Assembly: GCA_009792885.1 (NCBI GenBank)
Contig: WMCF01000007.1
Location: 9,711,995 to 9,775,994, forward strand
Direction: 5' to 3'
Length of the DNA: 64,000 bases
From: Eremophila alpestris peregrina
Taxonomy: Eukaryota > Chordata > Aves > Passeriformes > Alaudidae
Position 1 is the stretch's first letter. Every line of letters starts with the position of its first letter. The translations under genes were made by a program, and so were the position numbers. The notes under the pieces were generated by a model. It did no database searches, was not told where the DNA came from, and was given only the letters and a program-made list of their open reading frames with translations. Shown here piece after piece: positions 29,501 through 42,654 of the stretch.

Positions 29501-32500
29501 AATGTGATTTTCAAATGAGAGATCATGGGACAGACCAGAGGCGAGCCAACAAGTGACTTACATAATAAGTTTACATTAAAGGATGAGATGCCAAAACACC
29601 CTGTAACAAGGATACTAGAGAACAGTTTTAATAACATATTCCAAACTTCCTGAGGTTGTTTAGACCTTGCTTCAGACTGATGAAATACTTTTTCTTACAT
29701 GTGGACTGATGTGAAATACCTTTCAACTACTGCTAAAAGATCTGGGTGTAGAATATACTTTCTCAGCTAAGATTGCTTAAGCATCTAAAAAAAAGAAAAA
29801 AAAAAGGCCAGTCACTTAATTACAAGATTCAGGGTATATTCCAAATAATTTCCTTCTATAAATTAACATCTCAAACAAGAGATTAACTGTTACTTTTAGA
29901 GTAATTTTATGGTATATTTGCTCTGCAACTTTCTCTTGCTCAGATATTAGAACTGCTCTGGAGATCAATGAAGACCTGTGAAACATCACATGAAAATAAT
30001 TAGTCTGACCAGAAAGAGGGACAGATTCAATTCTGCACCCAGATGTACCTTCATGCAAACCCCACTGGCAGTGGCACTGAAATTCAAGCGTTACAACCAA
30101 TAATCAGACCCAAAGTCATTAAAATTGAAACTAGTTACTAATAAATTACTTGTTTGATAAGCCATATGAAAAAAGATGGTGTTTTCAGTAGAGATCCTTG
30201 AAGACAGATGTCCAAATTTCAGAAATTACTTCCAAACTGGTACTACTTGGCACTCTCAGAAGAGGGAAAAAAAAATTTGAAAGAATGCTTTTCATCTGAA
30301 AACATATTTGTGTCTGAATTATATTTACCTACTATGGTCTGTGAAATTTTGAAGGAAAGAATCAGTTCTTCAGATGTGTTGTTGATTGGGGTAATCTTTA
30401 GACCTCAGAAATACTTGAAGGCATCTCACCTGAACTGATAAAAGCCAAAAGAGAATGCAGTTAGTCTTAGTTTTAATTCTTCTGCAGAGTGCTGCAGCCC
30501 TTTACCCCAGCATTTCTCCACTTCTTTCCAGCTCTTCTGATTAACTGAATTTCCCCAAAGTTGCTAGGTGAGGATGTTAGTAAAAAGGACTTAAAATGTC
30601 CCCTGCAGGCTCAGGCTTTTTAAGCATTCTTCATGGTCCTTTGTACAGCTCAGAGAAGTTTCCACACCCAAAGGGGAACTCCACAGAACCTCAGGCTTGG
30701 CACATATTCAGAGTGAAGAAAAACTCAACTCTGCCCTGCTTTCCTCTGTACAAGGAGATTCATAACTGCATCCCTTCCCCAGGAGACTGTCTTATCCTGG
30801 CAAACTGTTACACAGCCCTGAGAGGTTTAGCTGCCTCTCCCCTTGGTGTGGTCTCACTTTGCACATTACATTGAACGTGAATTGCTCCAGGGGGACCATT
30901 ACAGTGCAGTGATTGGGGCACCCAGGTGGGAGCTGGGACACAGAGGACCATCAGCACTAATAAATATTTAATCTCTGTATGCAAAGTGTAACAGCTTCAT
31001 TGAGAGAGACTCTGCACCTGCCAGCTCTGCTCAGCCCAGAGCCAGCTCAGCCAGGGCTGCAGGAAGATGAGGCTTGAAGCAGATGGCAGAGTTGAACTTG
31101 GATCACCCAAACCATAAGCATGTGCTTTAGTCAATCTGTACATTCAGCCCAATTAGTGAATAGTGCCAAATCTGCCAAAGCCACATTTTTCTCACGCTAA
31201 ATGATTTATCAAAACAAAAGAAAACATCTCACCCAGGCTCACCAGTCAGCCTTGCTGCTGATCACGGCCCCACAGGCAGTGCCAGTGTTTCACAACAGTC
31301 GCTTTCTTCAGCTGTCAGTGTGCATCCTTTAGACATCAGCAGGAAATAAAGCACAAAAGTGGAGACAGGAAACTGTTTAATGATAGAAATTGGCAAAGAC
31401 GGGTCTAATCCTCAAGCTACATTTAGCTCATTTTAGGAAAGACGCAGGTATCATTTTGACAGCACGCTTTTAACAAAAAAAGGTAGAGATTTACATGGTA
31501 AAATGTGCTCTTCTTACAGGATCTAGCCTTCATTCTGTTGGTAAATTGACCACGAGTCATAGCTGGGATGTGAGTTGTTGTGAAATCAGTCCAGAAAAGG
31601 ACATTTTTAATTCAGCTTCCAGGACTTTTAATGCTCTTGTTGAATGACAGCTATGGTGTGATACAGATTGAAGGAAGTCTATTAGTACCTGCCCTTGGTT
31701 TCACAACCTCTGTATAAACATCACCTTTGCCTCTGATATTGGCCTTTCCTCATCTACAGCTGCTCCTTTGCTGCAAACTTTGAGCCAGTTTTAACTTTGG
31801 TTCATTTAATCTCTAGCACCTTCCCTGGCTGTGGACTTGTCTCTGCTCTTTTCCTGCCTCTTCTCATTAGCCCAAGACATTACCTTTTCTTCTCAGTTCT
31901 CCATTTCTCATTAATTTATTTTCCATGAAGCAAAAAGTGAAAATAATTATACATCGAAATACTAAATTAAAACCAGGGAGCTGATTTGTGTCCTGAGAAG
32001 ACTCCAAGGTCACAGCCCTCTACTGCTCCTCATTGTGACCAAGAAGCCTCCTTGCCAGCTTCGACACACACAAAAGAGAGCAGCTGTAGGAAAAAAAAGA
32101 CAAACATCACCCCTCTCCAGCTGTGCCTTCACATACACAGACAAATCCTGCTAGGAAATGACAAGGAGCAGCTAAAGGAAATGGACTTCAGAGATACAAA
32201 ATGCTCATCACTGCCTCGCTTGGAATGGATGAGATGAAAGAGGAAGTGTCAAATCCAAACCAGACCTTGCACGTACACCTGTGATTGTGTACACACAGCC
32301 ATCTGAACCTGCAGAAGATGAAAAGCAGATGAACAACTCGATTTGATAAGGGAATATAGCCTTTTATGTTATTACATGCTAACGACTGCACATAGGACAG
32401 AGTATAAACCTGACTTTTTGGAAATGGGAGAGATAAATAGAAATTAATCATGGCTTTCTTACAGTTCTGCTTTATGGGTGTGAATATCTGAGACTGAAGG

Positions 32501-33068
32501 CAGTGCCTGAATACCCTATTCAGTAGAGCTCCTGAACTTTCTTTCAGCTTTATTCAGATTGCTGCCAGATATTAAAGCTCAACAGGCAAATTCTAGAACT
32601 CTTTAGTGACAGATTCTGGGATTCTCATTTTTTAAAAGTTACTTGCAAATCAAAAAAGGCAAGAGAAAAGATGTTTTTTCCTCTGAAAAAGCATGTAACT
32701 GAGTATACAACTCTACTTAATCAGCTGAATGCCGGTGGTTTTCCCACAGAAGGAATTTCTGGAGAAACCCTGTAATCTGTGAGTTCCTGTGGACTTCTGG
32801 CAGGCGAGTGGGACTGGTGATGGGCTGCATCAGATTCCTTTGCCATGTCTTTGTGATGGATGGTGAAGTCCCAGCTACTGGAATCACAGATTGTTCTCTT
32901 TCATTTGTGCATTGTTCACTCTCATCATTAAAGATAAACAACATCATGTGAAACAGGCACAAACTTGTAAGTCCACCAAGTGGAACTGAAAGAACCCAGC
33001 ATGTTTTGTCATGATTTTAAATCTTGCCTTGGAGAATCAGCTTATGACTCCTGTTACTTGGTACAGCA

Positions 33069-33096
33069 GTGCTTCAGGTTTTGTGCTTCAGGTTTT
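33069..33096. repeat. 14-bp perfect tandem duplication
   Basis: GTGCTTCAGGTTTT occurs twice head to tail in intergenic DNA. Confidence 0.95.
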
Positions 33097-34811
33097 TTCT
33101 TGAGCACCATAATCACTTTACCTCCTAGGCATCCATCAGGGTTAATAAGGTCAGCCAGAAAGGAGCAGATTGCCCACTATGTAATCAAGACAGACTTTGG
33201 GTCAAGATTTTTCTATGCCAGTAGGAATATTTCTAGACTTGTACAAGAAGATGAATAGGGATAAAACAGCATATGAGGACTTTTTTAATAACCCTTTGAT
33301 AATATTTTGGAAGCAGAGATGAAAATGTGCCTTTATTTACAAAGGATTGAAGAGTGATGCATTGAGGAACTAGAGAGGATATTGGGACACTGATGCTTAT
33401 TGTCCATTTATTGCTTTGATAATAGTTTCTCTGCTTTGTTTCTTCTCCAATTGGCACATCTTGCATCAACATACATATTATAAAGATACAATCCCACTGA
33501 GTTCCTGCACATTTACTCACATGCACAGCCCCTCAAAATCTGTAGCTTTTAAACCCAAGACCAATATGTGATTCAAAATACTGCAGAGAGCATGGAGAAA
33601 AGTACCTAAGTGAGCACTGAGCAAAGCATTTGTGTCCTCCAGAGCAATTCTCAGACAAATGACTCACAGCACCTGCAGGGAGGGAAGAAGGAGTCAAAAT
33701 GATTTTCCAAAGTACTGACCATGGACATATCATGGGGGTGATGTGGCCTTAAGGGAGAGGAAGGACAGGAAAGGACAATAGTGTTGTTAGTTTGTGACTT
33801 CAATAATTATATATTTGCAGAATTAGGAGGGACAGAGGGAAGCAGGAAAGACAAGTATTTATCTGTTGCCACTTTCTGCTTGTTGCATGCTAAAGGAATA
33901 TTTCTGCTAATTTTTTTGCTAAAAGAGCTGAGCTTGCTGAAACCTAAAGTGAAGGGGCAGGACACGGGCAAGGCCAGCCACTGCCCAGGCAGCCCCTGCT
34001 CCTCCAGAACCTTCTCATTACCTAACATCCTTTGCCTTCATTACTCCATCCAAAACAAAAACTGCATTTTCATGCAAAATGTTCTCTGCTGAGAAACTGT
34101 GGTCCTTTTGAGCAGATATATAGCTTTACATTCACGTATTTAGCAGAATTTATTATACAGAATTACTGACAAATAAGATGACATCCAAAGGTTGATAAGC
34201 TAAAACTGCATTTCAACAAACTGGTTTTGATGTAGTCATGACAACATAATGAAAAGTTTGAAAGATGTACAATTTCTGTAATAAATGAATATTCACTTCT
34301 GTTCTGAAGAATTAGTACTTTTATAAAGACTTTGAGTGCTTCCAACCACAGAGCTACTAAAGCCAGAAGAAGTCAGATGGTTAGCAAAAATGGTACGTCT
34401 TCAAGATATGCCTGCTGTACTAAAAAGATTTGATCTCAGCCAAGGCTGTGGGTCATGTGAGATAGATAATAATTGATTTTAATTTCTTTTATTGCTACTT
34501 TTTAAATGGTTTTTAAATTTTAAAATTATTTTTACTAACTTTTTTCCCAGATTCATTAAAAAATTAGGAATTTTCAAACATTCCCAATATTTGGAGTACT
34601 TGTTTATTCAAAGAGAGAGAAGGTACAGTTAAATATATATAAATAGAGACAATCCAATCTCATGACATCGCATCAGGTTCAACAATATAATGATATAAAA
34701 GTAATCATCTGACAGTATTTTAGCTGCTGCATGGCTACTTGATGCAAAACACTAGGTAAAATGAAGAATGGGTGATCTGGGGAGTTGACAGGAGGTTCAG
34801 TTTTCAGCTGT

Positions 34812-34837
34812 TCAAATCTAGCCCAGGCTAGATTTGA
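34812..34837. repeat. Perfect 12-bp-arm palindrome
   Basis: TCAAATCTAGCC and GGCTAGATTTGA are exact reverse complements separated by CA. Could extrude as a cruciform or bind a dimeric factor; no function recognised. Confidence 0.95.
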
Positions 34838-37626
34838 TCCCAGCAGTAGGGATTACCTTGTGCTATTACAGCACTGCTATTACCTTCTGGCAGCTGTTTG
34901 ACTGGAGTAAAATGAGACAGTGGCCTACTCCCTTTGTTTTAGGTTACCCATCCCTCTGTTCTCCAGACAGTACCAAAAAAGGTCTCAGACTACTCCCTAG
35001 AACAGAGGTGTCAATGCACAAAACTCTGCAAGGATGTCTTGAGTGATGATAAGCACGTCTAGAAGTAAGAAACTTCAAGCCAGAATCACAACATCCTCTG
35101 AGCCCTAAAGGAGCCTCCTTCAACTCAGTAGCTTCTTTGAAGGTTTTGTGAAGGTGTCCTGGTGATAATCTCAAGGCTAAATCCTTAATTGTCCCTCTTG
35201 GTGATCCAGGAGTGTCACACTTTTGACTTACTGGTCTTGACTAGAATCTTGTCCAATGCTCCTGTGGGAGTGAGAACAGACGTGCTTTGTCCTGGGCAAG
35301 GTGACAGGGTTTAATCCCTACTACCACTCTAGAACATGCCATAATATATGTTTATCCTGTCTAGTGCTTATATGGTATGGCTCCCTCTCCTACCATCTAC
35401 AGCTGTACCAGAGGTCCTTCTACTTCCCTCACCAGCAGCAGATCCTATTACAGGAGAGGTCTCCTGGAACAGAGCTACTGTTCCCCCCACAGCACGAGTC
35501 AGACAGGTCTCAGCAGTAGGGACAGCACTATGTGCGTGGCTGAGGGGCCTCATTAGGAGCTGGGGACAGCATGATAGACAGGCTGCTGGAATCAGATATA
35601 TAGTACTGGAGAGAGGAGAAGACAGGGAGGCAGGTTTGCCATGAGCTCCATCATCACTGCTCAGCAGACATGTAAGAAAATTCTTCTTTTCTGTTGACTC
35701 AGTACTCTCATGAGCCTCCTGCTCACTGCCTGGTGAGGGAGAAGAAGATAACCTGCGCAGTACTGTCACAAAATTCAGTGCTGCACAGCAGAGCTGCCCT
35801 GGCTGAGATAGTCTCAGGATTAATATGTAGCAGGTTGTCAATGTCTTTTATGAGCCCCATCCACATGGCTGGCAAAACCCGGGCAGCACCGGCGGCGTCT
35901 CTGAGCGGTGTGAAGTTGCAAGGCTGTGGTGGGGCTCAGAGCCCTCTTTCACATTACTCCTGTGCCATAAAGGTGAGGTGCCCATGGCCAGGGAGCAGCT
36001 GGCAGGCAGATGTGTGCCCACATACAAGTGCCACTGCGTTCTGCTCCCACATTTGAGCCCTTGTGTCAGGGACCCTCTCGGAAAAGGAGGTTCTCACCGG
36101 CTCCCAGAGCCAACTGCCACAGGGCAGAGCAGGAGAACAAAATGCACCTGGATATCCCTTGTCCACAGTCTGAGCAGCAACCCAGCAGACACAGCTCTTG
36201 TGCCCCTATCCTCTCCCAGCATTTATTTGGGAACCTCAGGAGGGAGGTGGTAAAAGTGAATTTCAATCGGGTCAAAAAATCCCAATAGCTTGCTTTTTAG
36301 TCCATAGCAAAAATGAAATTTTCAGGAAAAAAAGTCTGAATACCAAAATATTCAAGCCAAAAAATAAAGTTTTTAATTTTTGGCAGCTCAGGACAGGTTT
36401 GGGCTGCTCAGTTTTTGACAGTAAAGCAACATATATTCGCACCATTTTTTTCATCTTCTTTTACAGCATGCTGACATTTTCAAATGCATTTTCTCTTGAA
36501 ATGCAGTTTGTCTTGAACATTTTCAACAACACTTTTTCACAGTATTTAATTCTCAGGGTTTCTCACTGCCAGGGGAACAGCCGAGGATCCAGGGAGGAGC
36601 CGTGGAAATGCATTAGCTATGCCAGCTCTCAAGAGCAGCTTCAAGTGGCACTGGACCCCTTCAGTTCTGGCCCTTGGCAGCAGCTGGTGTTGTCCAAGTT
36701 TGAAGTGGGGCAGAGATGCAGCAGAGCTCCCAGCCCACCTCTGTGGGGGAAGCTGAAAAGGGTAGGCACAGGAGAAAAGAGCCAAGTCACATGCACCTTT
36801 GATCAAATGGTGCAGTCTTAGCAAGACAGCAGGAAAAACCAGACTGTGTCATGCCCCAGCATTGTCTCACTTTTTGTGCCAAGCCTTGCAGTCAAGAGAG
36901 AGCATCTCCTGACCAGCCCACAGCCGTAAAAGAAGCATGGACAGTTCTCTGTACTTGCAACCAAAGGCAGTGTCAAAGCCTCCATGTTGCTACATTACAC
37001 TGTAATTGGAAATGCTATGAAGGGCCCTCTATACATTTCTGCTTTTGCATACATAAAAACCAAGAGCAAGCGGCTCTGACCCAGCCCAGGAGGGGTTGGC
37101 AGTGGTGCCCCTCCTGCTCTTCACAGAGCAATCTCTCTGAGCCAACCAACAGGGAGACACAGCTCAAAGAAGCATGGGAAGGTCTTGTGACAGAGTGGGA
37201 AAACACATTTAACTAAATTCACCTGCATGTTTTTACTGAATAGAAGTGTTATACCATTTTTTTTCCCTACAGGCATCTTTTCTCCTTCAGGCCAGTCCAC
37301 CTCCACTAAATTCTAGCCAGAGGAGTTCCCTCTTCATATGCAGAGGACCAGAGTGTTTACACACATAACTGGAACTGCCACAGGTGGTCACCAGGAACTA
37401 CATTAAAAACAATTAAAATACGCTGATGAAATCCCACTTCCCTGCCCATCCAGCCCATCAGAGTAGAAATGATGGGGTTTCTGAGCTCCTTTGAGCAAAC
37501 AGTGTGAAAATATAAGTCTTGGTTTGGTGCATGCCCAGAGTGTTGAACTAATAACACTTGTCTCATATGTAAGTAGCTGCAAAACCTGATATTTACACAA
37601 GGATTCACAGAGATGAGAAAAGCCTG

Positions 37627-37627
<1 letters not shown>

Positions 37628-37661
<34 letters not shown>
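37628..37661. repeat. 34-T homopolymer tract
   Basis: The longest mononucleotide run of the window. It may be a minus-strand poly(A) tail of an old retroposed copy or slippage growth. No recognisable retroposed sequence adjoins it, and homopolymer length is error-prone in assemblies. Confidence 0.9.
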
Positions 37662-37939
37662 CCTAGATGGCAGGCTCTAGTTCAAACGGGAATTAATTTG
37701 GGAAAACCCTCTGGTTTGTTTCATACAGTATGCCAGGTTAAATGACTAGAGTAGACTCTATTGTTTGTATAATTGAAGATTAGCTTTAGAGCATTGACAT
37801 GGTTCCCACATCAGCAGCATTTTTACCTACCAAAGCACTCATCATTTTGCATGTCAAATAGATTGTGAACAAAGTAGGACTCTACCTTTAAAAGCACTCA
37901 ATCAATGGGAACACAAATGCACTTGGTATAAATACAATT

Positions 37940-38260
37940 ACACCTATATACGTTTGCTGGCGGGAGCCACTTTTTTACAGAGCTGTCTCTGGGAACCCAC
38001 ACGTGCTTGGCTTACCTTAGACAAGGTGGCTGCAATTTCAAAGCTTAGAGCTGCCTTTAAATAGGCTTTTCTTAGGCTTGGGTATCAGCTGGCATGATGC
38101 CATGCTTCTGCTGGCAACACAAGGGCTGTTGTCTCAGCCAACCAAAGTAATATGCAAAAGACGGCCTTTAGCCTTTATGAGCTCAATTAGTAGAGCTGGA
38201 AAACACAACCCAGGTTTTTGCTAGCCAATCCCTACCTCAAGGGCTTAAGTACCTAATGTG
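37940..38260. promoter_or_regulatory. Possible regulatory block 3' of PDGFRA
   Basis: Non-repetitive stretch about 3 kb beyond the transcript end with a CACGTG E-box (38,000-38,005), a CAGCTG E-box near 38,090, GGCATGATGCC, CCAAT and CTCAATTAG homeobox-type motifs. Such motif density can be chance; conservation was not tested. Confidence 0.2.
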
Positions 38261-41045
38261 AGTTTCTTCTCATTTTTTGCAGATTTATCAGGTGGTCTAA
38301 TAAATTACATCCCTTCTTACAAAGCTTGCATCACTTTTATGGAGAAATGATGAAGCAGGCAATGCCCCTGCTGGCAGAGCACAGCAGAGCCAGTGGCAGG
38401 GTGGATACAGCAAAGTCTGATACATCAGATTGCTGCGGGGAACAGCTTGCAAACTCGAGCTGACCTCCAACCCCTATGCCTTCTGGGGGTCACATTTTGG
38501 GGGTCTTGCTACATACATTAGGCTGGTTCCAACTATTTTTTTGAGTCTCACGAAAGCACATGAACCTAGGCCTCAGTTCAACAGTGCTTTTAGCTCCCCA
38601 TCTAGCACCAGCACAACACTAAAGCAACAAAAGAATGAATGCAGAGAAAGAGACATCATCTCAGGTGATATTAGGATATCTAAGGTCTCACTTCTTGCCT
38701 CATTTTAAATCATATTTTATTTTAAATCCCTCCCTCTCTCTCCACAAGAGGTAAGTTTTTTGAGGCAGTAGGCAGTGCCCTTCACTATCAGGGAAAGCAA
38801 GGCAGTTGGCAGTCTCATCCTGTAGAAAGCTATGATTATCACAATAGGTTCAAAGTTCTTCCAAACAAAACAGCTGGAACTGATGGACACTCTGTGTTCT
38901 TCCTATTGCTTTAAGAGCTCCAGCTGCTCTGCCTCTGCAATAGCAGTACATCTGTGTTGCTGTGCAAGCAAAAACAGAGAAAGGATGAGGAAAAAAACAA
39001 TTTCACATATTTTTGTCTGTTGCTTCCATCTTGTGGCCAACTTGGAAAAGAGAAATATGGGTCTTTATTTCAGTAAAGTTATTATTAACAAATGAAAGGA
39101 AACACTGGACTTTTTAGAGGTGGTTCTAATCCTTACCTGCAGTTGTTTGGATGGGAATTAATTGGGATTGGAGGAAGGGGCTGATGCCTCCTCTGCCACA
39201 CACTCTGTTTTGGTCCCGTATGAGCCAAGGGGTACAGGACAGAGATGGGGTCAGGAGCACAAGCCCATGAGTGCTGAGCCCAACCCCTCACCTTGCTGTA
39301 AGCAGCAGTGATGGAACTCCAGCAGAGTAGGGACTCTGCTTCAGCTGCTGGCTCCATGAGCTAGCCCAGGTCCAGGAGGTGACTTTCTCCCTTCTTTGTT
39401 TTTGATCCTATGAAGTCATTTCTTTGTTTCCCTTTCATTTTTCCTGGGGATTATGCCAACACACACCTCCCATGCCACACAACCTCTAACAATGGGGATG
39501 AGTTGGTGGGACACAGCAATCTTGCTGAGGCAGTTGCAAAGGCACCATGCCTCAGGATTCCAGAGCCATGGGGAGCATCACAAGGTGGCTGGATAACTTC
39601 TTTCTGGCTCATGAACCTGCTATACATGGCAATACAGAAGCACAGCCAAAAATCTTTTAATCTGCATAACCTAAAGCTATTCTCTTCCTATCCTCCTGGC
39701 CAGAAGCCTGAATTTCTCTGCTTCTGGCACAGTGCTGCTCTCTCTCAGCTCCTCTTTCCTGGGCAGACTGCCTCTGCCATGTGCCATTGCATGCCCTCTG
39801 CACATTTCCAGCCAAATACTTGCTGAGGCCTTGAGACAGGGAGCAAGATGATGTCTGGAACTCATGTTGGACCCCCAGTCTGGTGGAGCAAGGGGCTAGA
39901 ATTTTGCCCAAAATGGGTCTACTTCTGCAAGAAGGTGAGAATCTCACTTTCCATGCTCCCCAGCATGGACAGATATGCTGACAGGCACACACAGGCATGC
40001 CCTGTGCTTGGGAGAATGCTTTGTACCCAGACTCTTGCACAGAGAGGGATTTCAGTACCCCCACCCTTTACCCCACGCAGCACAAATAATGAGTTCATTG
40101 GTCCTTGTGTCTCACACAGCTGCTGAGCTTCCAGAAGAGCAGGTGCACAGCTGAGCAGGATGTGAGGGCACAAGCACTTCCAGGACTCTTTCCTGTCCCC
40201 ATCTGGTGACAGGAAGTGGTGTGTGTCTGTGCAGTGTTACAGGATAAAGACTCCTTTCAGCAAGGACACACAAAGGAGAGACAACCTACTGTAACTCTTA
40301 TCTAAGACAAGGGCCCAGGATGCTGCACCCCATTTAAATGAGGGGGAGATGTTAGAGGGAGAGTTCAGCTCCCAGCAAGTTCCCAGCAAGAACAGTGACC
40401 ACCCCAAGGGCAGAAGGTTGCTAACGTGCCCATTCACAGGGGATTCCCACAGCCAGCCTTGCCTGGCTCCCACTGGAAAACCTGCCTTTTGTGCAGAAAG
40501 TGCAGTTGTCAATTTTAACTCTGATTTCAGGTTGAAATCTTGCAAATCTTCTCAAATTCACATTCAGTTACATACACTGTGTGAAACTGATTACTATGGG
40601 AGCACAGAACTATACTAAAAATCTGATTTGATTCACAAAGGACACGAGTTCAGCACAAGTTCAAAAAACCCTGTTGCCAGGAGCCTTTCCCGAGTGAGTG
40701 CAGACCAGCAGGCATCAAACCCCAGCACACATGGTGCCAAAGCCAAGGGTTTCACCTTGTGCAGGGAGCCCAGTGCCCACCCACTCACCCACCCAGTGCT
40801 GCAGCACCATACCTGCTGTGTTTTGGGAGATGACTCCCCACAGATATCACTTGGTATCCTGGTCGTTTGCTGCCAGCACTTCCTCACCATGCCCACTGGA
40901 AGGCTCAGAGACATGCTTGTCATTACTATCTGATGGCTTTGCTGAGAACTCTTGAGAGAAAATATCCCTGAGTGAGACTGATTCTTTATAACCATCTTTC
41001 AATAAGTGAGTATAGACCCCTCACATATCCTTAAATTATATATCA

Positions 41046-41051
41046 TTTATT
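41046..41051 (-). promoter_or_regulatory. Candidate distal PDGFRA polyadenylation signal AATAAA
   Basis: Minus-strand AATAAA followed about 25-35 nt downstream by a G/T-rich stretch (GTGAGGGGTCT), the usual hexamer plus downstream element layout. Cleavage would fall near 41,025-41,035. No better hexamer lies further downstream before the repeat-poor intergenic DNA. Confidence 0.55.
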
Positions 41052-41194
41052 GAAATATAGAGATCTTAATTTACAAGATTTTTTCAAAGACAAAATATCA
41101 ACAGGGGCATTTTTGAAATACATTTTGTGCCTACCATCACTTTGCCCTTCTTCAAACATTTCACAACAGCCATCATTTTGGAAACACTTCCTTT

Positions 41195-41200
41195 TTTATT
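41195..41200 (-). promoter_or_regulatory. Candidate alternative polyadenylation signal AATAAA
   Basis: Minus-strand AATAAAAAAGG followed by AAGTGTTTCC, a plausible GT-containing downstream element. It would shorten the 3' UTR by about 150 nt. Confidence 0.35.
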
Positions 41201-42646
41201 ATTCTAAAATATAGCTTTTGGACATTCAAAGTGCAACAGTTAACGTGCCTGTGGAATATATCACAGTAAAAAACATATAAACAAAGGCAGTGATATAGCT
41301 GTCATAAATGTTTTGGCAGTATTCTAGAAGTCTATATAAAAATACTTATATACATATTGATGTATAACATCATCATATCTCACGTCCTTCATCATGTAAT
41401 AGGACCATTTTGTACAAGTTGCAGACCAAGCTGTAAGGAATTGGTTGGCCATTCCAAATCAAAAGCTGCATTTTGTAGGATAACACTGATTGTCGTTATA
41501 CAATTTCTGTAGCAAAAGGTTTGGGAATATCTCTTCCAGTGGCTTCTCAAAAAGTAAGCCATAAAAAAAAAAAAAGTCTGTAATACTGATAATATTGTGA
41601 AACTAAACAATTCATCCTCTCACACTTCTCCCTCTCAAGTAAATTCTCTTCCTCTCCTTCTCATTCCAGTTTCCAGGCCAGCTTGTCTGATTCCAAGCCT
41701 GCGGTGAGCTGGGTTTGGCTAGACCCCTGCCACAGATGCAATTGATCTGCACAATACTCATGACAAGATGGAGAGTTACCATTTTCTGTATACCAGAAAG
41801 TGAGCCAGCTCTGGTTCACCATTTGAGTCTAGCCTGAGATGCACTGTGAGATACAGAATGAGGCTGGTGAAGGGAAGGCAATTCTGCATGAAAATGTCCT
41901 TAGATTCCAGTAACTGATACAATAAAACATGCTGGGGCTGATTTTCAAACCCTGAAGAACACTAGGCCATGTGCAAAAATGCAGGTGAAATTGCTTGCCT
42001 AATTTGAATCTGTAGTTGTAAAGACTACACATGCAAATTAAGGCACATGTCATCTCAAGTGGCCATTCAGATATCTGGGATATCCATACACAATTTGTGT
42101 TTCCTCAATTCATAGTTCATAACTGGAGGGAGATTTCACACCATCTCATCTGTCCTGGCTATGTCAAGAGTCTATATTTCACAGTTGTCCCCATTGTCCA
42201 CAGAGCTCAGTGACATGTTTGGCAAAAGCATGGTCCCAGGAAGACACTTGTTCTTGATCTGTCGAATGCAAGTAGAGAATGCACCATCATTTACCATTCC
42301 TTCTGATTGTCAGCTTCCATCAGGGTTAAAATTGTGGGGGCTCACTTCAGGTTCTGTTTTCACCTTTGCTGTGATCTTGTGCATGGCCTCAGCAAGGTGA
42401 CAGCTTGAAACCCAGACCCAGAATTATTTGCCTGTGCAGCGTCCCACACTGTAACACTGCCCATATTGCATTTGCTTTTATTTGATCTGTAACTGTCCAC
42501 AAGTGAAGCCAAGGGGACTTACGAAGCTTTTTGTAGGGCCATTTGAAGGTAAACTGTAGTTTAACATGACAGCATGTTCTGTCAGTCACCCTTTCACACT
42601 TCCTAGGGAAATGCTGCAACACAGGAATGAGTTTGCACAGCATTTG

Positions 42647-42654
42647 CAGTGGTT
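42647..42654 (-). promoter_or_regulatory. miR-140-5p seed match in the PDGFRA 3' UTR
   Basis: The minus strand reads AACCACTG, complementary to nucleotides 1-8 of miR-140-5p (5' CAGUGGUU). miR-140 repression of pdgfra is established in zebrafish palate development. A single seed match can arise by chance, so the call rests on the known pairing and the correct location. Confidence 0.5.

Larger units (their letters stand above)
24613..34811. other. Intergenic DNA, no gene supported
   Basis: No supported reading frame. Holds a 9-bp-arm hairpin (24,869-24,891), a (TA)8 run (26,491-26,506), an interrupted A tract (29,787-29,806) and a 14-bp tandem duplication (33,069-33,096). A 133-codon minus frame at 28,179-28,580 has no recognisable domain. 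Confidence 0.6.
34838..41029. other. Intergenic DNA immediately 3' of PDGFRA, no gene supported
   Basis: GC-richer from 35,300 to 36,250 and from 38,350 to 40,900, which explains several chance-length frames (up to 207 codons at 36,198-36,821). Contains a five-CpG cluster (35,880-35,907), a 34-T tract (37,628-37,661) and the possible regulatory block at 37,940-38,260. Confidence 0.55.

Noticed and set aside
36198..36821. 207-codon plus-strand open frame as a gene
   Set aside because: Composition shifts midway from lysine/phenylalanine-rich to glycine/serine-rich, no domain is seen, and long minus frames overlap. Kept only as a low-interest finding.
39410..39826. 138-codon plus-strand open frame, overlapped by a 135-codon minus frame
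   Set aside because: Both strands are open in a GC-richer patch, which points to base composition instead of coding. No family resemblance.
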